Shown in pieces: positions 30,289 to 30,835 of a stretch of 30,835 nucleotides of DNA. The notes below the pieces were generated by a model. That model searched no databases and was not told the DNA's origin. It worked only from the letters and a program-made list of their open reading frames with translations. The position numbers were made by a program, and so were the translations under genes. The stretch comes from Desulfuromusa sp. (GTDB lineage: Bacteria > Desulfobacterota > Desulfuromonadia > Desulfuromonadales > Geopsychrobacteraceae): positions 1 to 30,835 of the forward strand of contig JAGGWI010000060.1 in assembly GCA_021157505.1 (NCBI GenBank), written 5' to 3'. Within the stretch, counting starts at the first letter, position 1; each line of letters begins with the position of its first letter.

Positions 30289-30835
30289 CTACTTCTTCGC
30301 CAATGCATAGATCGCCGCATAAACGGCATGAGGGTCAATACCGTTGGCTGCGGCAATATCCTTCATCGCTTGACCCGGTTCAGCAACAATAGTCTTTCCT
30401 GCAAGTCCCCGAATAATGACATCAGGATCCAACTGATACATCTCGCAAATCTGCAACAGCGTACGATTACCAGTACCACCCGGAGCTTCTTCCGGCATTT
30501 CACCTGCTGAACTCCCATTATCCGGCTGCATCGCTATATAAATCTGTTGTGGTGATATGCCGTTCGCATGGGCAATTTCTTCCATGGTTTGAGCAGAAGA
30601 CTCAACTTTGATTCCGGCAGCTTTAAGTTTTACCAGACTTTCATCCAGATCAACTTTAACCTTATAGGCAAAATCAGCCAGAGGTGACAGCTCGGCATGG
30701 CCATAAGGGGGTTCACCGTAGACAAGGTTTGCTTTATCAGTAATCGAATCACCAAGGTTAATAATCGAACTCATTGGTGGGACACCAGCCAGAGTACCAA
30801 AAAATACTATCAGGGTGACGACCAGAGACACATTG
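30289..30835 (-). CDS. C-terminal part of a membrane protein with a duplicated helical module, possibly DUF4405-like (partial)
   Basis: The gene enters from the right edge: the frame is open to 30835, and the in-frame GTG at 30831 is an internal valine, not a start. The visible 180 residues begin with a membrane helix (VSLVVTLIVFFGTLAGV), then NLVYGEPPYGHAELSPL. Two copies of a module of about 52 residues follow (about 50-102 and 124-176), each ending in an IA-x2-NGI-x-P-type helix pair. GEPPYGHAELS followed by this tail is, from memory, seen in DUF4405 membrane proteins of Desulfuromonadia, which may carry b-type heme; no heme ligands are visible here. The stop is TAG at 30289. Confidence 0.6.
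   Translation of the reverse strand, partial: NVSLVVTLIVFFGTLAGVPPMSSIINLGDSITDKANLVYGEPPYGHAELSPLADFAYKVKVDLDESLVKLKAAGIKVESSAQTMEEIAHANGISPQQIYIAMQPDNGSSAGEMPEEAPGGTGNRTLLQICEMYQLDPDVIIRGLAGKTIVAEPGQAMKDIAAANGIDPHAVYAAIYALAKK

Overview
The window reads as chromosomal DNA from an anaerobic, respiratory Gram-negative bacterium, most likely a member of the Desulfuromonadia (Geobacter/Desulfuromonas/Pelobacter relatives). This is inferred from protein style, from a C5-type heme operon (ccsA-like, hemA, hemC, hemD, hemB), from the density of two-component and GAF/HDOD/GGDEF signalling genes, and from REP-like palindromes. No rRNA, tRNA, CRISPR array, integrase or complete insertion sequence was seen. 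Taxonomy is an inference, not a database result.

Layout. 1-860: the 5' end of an unrecognised minus-strand gene, a divergent truncated TetR-like gene start, and a YchJ/SEC-C protein. 957-2156: ornithine aminotransferase. 2264-6530 (minus): an overlapping signalling pair, an HDOD-GAF histidine kinase with a cysteine cluster and a REC-PAS-GGDEF-EAL response regulator whose EAL half looks catalytically dead. 6531-6996: AT-rich divergent control region. 6997-9828 (plus): a triple-GAF sigma-54 activator that lacks the usual Fis-type DNA-binding end.

9901-16213 (minus): one long operon in the order ccsA-like, hemA, hemC, hemD, hemB, M16 peptidase. It couples cytochrome c assembly to tetrapyrrole synthesis, from glutamyl-tRNA to uroporphyrinogen III. 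16331-16912 is a SIS-domain protein lacking isomerase metal ligands, divergent from thioredoxin (17120-17449). 17492-20067 (minus) holds dapF, a HAD nucleotidase-like gene, dtd and a DUF4124-like periplasmic protein. A metallo-beta-lactamase-fold hydrolase follows on plus. 20829-23958 (minus) holds prmA, rsmE and a zinc-ribbon/acidic/RDD membrane protein.

24345-28423 (plus) carries two more two-component systems: an OmpR-type regulator with a sensorless kinase behind an intrinsic terminator, and a NarX-like kinase with a NarL-like regulator. 28584-30183 holds a FadR/GntR regulator with a FadR/PdhR-like operator upstream, then an overlapping MazG-like and MaoC-like gene pair. The window ends inside a minus-strand membrane protein with a duplicated C-terminal module.

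The points most worth following are the sigma-54 activator with a non-Fis C-terminus facing the HDOD kinase/c-di-GMP pair, the Cys-containing GAF, the degenerate EAL and SIS proteins, and the covarying GGGGACA palindromes at two convergent gene junctions. I saw no clear wholly new multi-gene system; the 2.2-9.8 kb signalling cluster is the best candidate.
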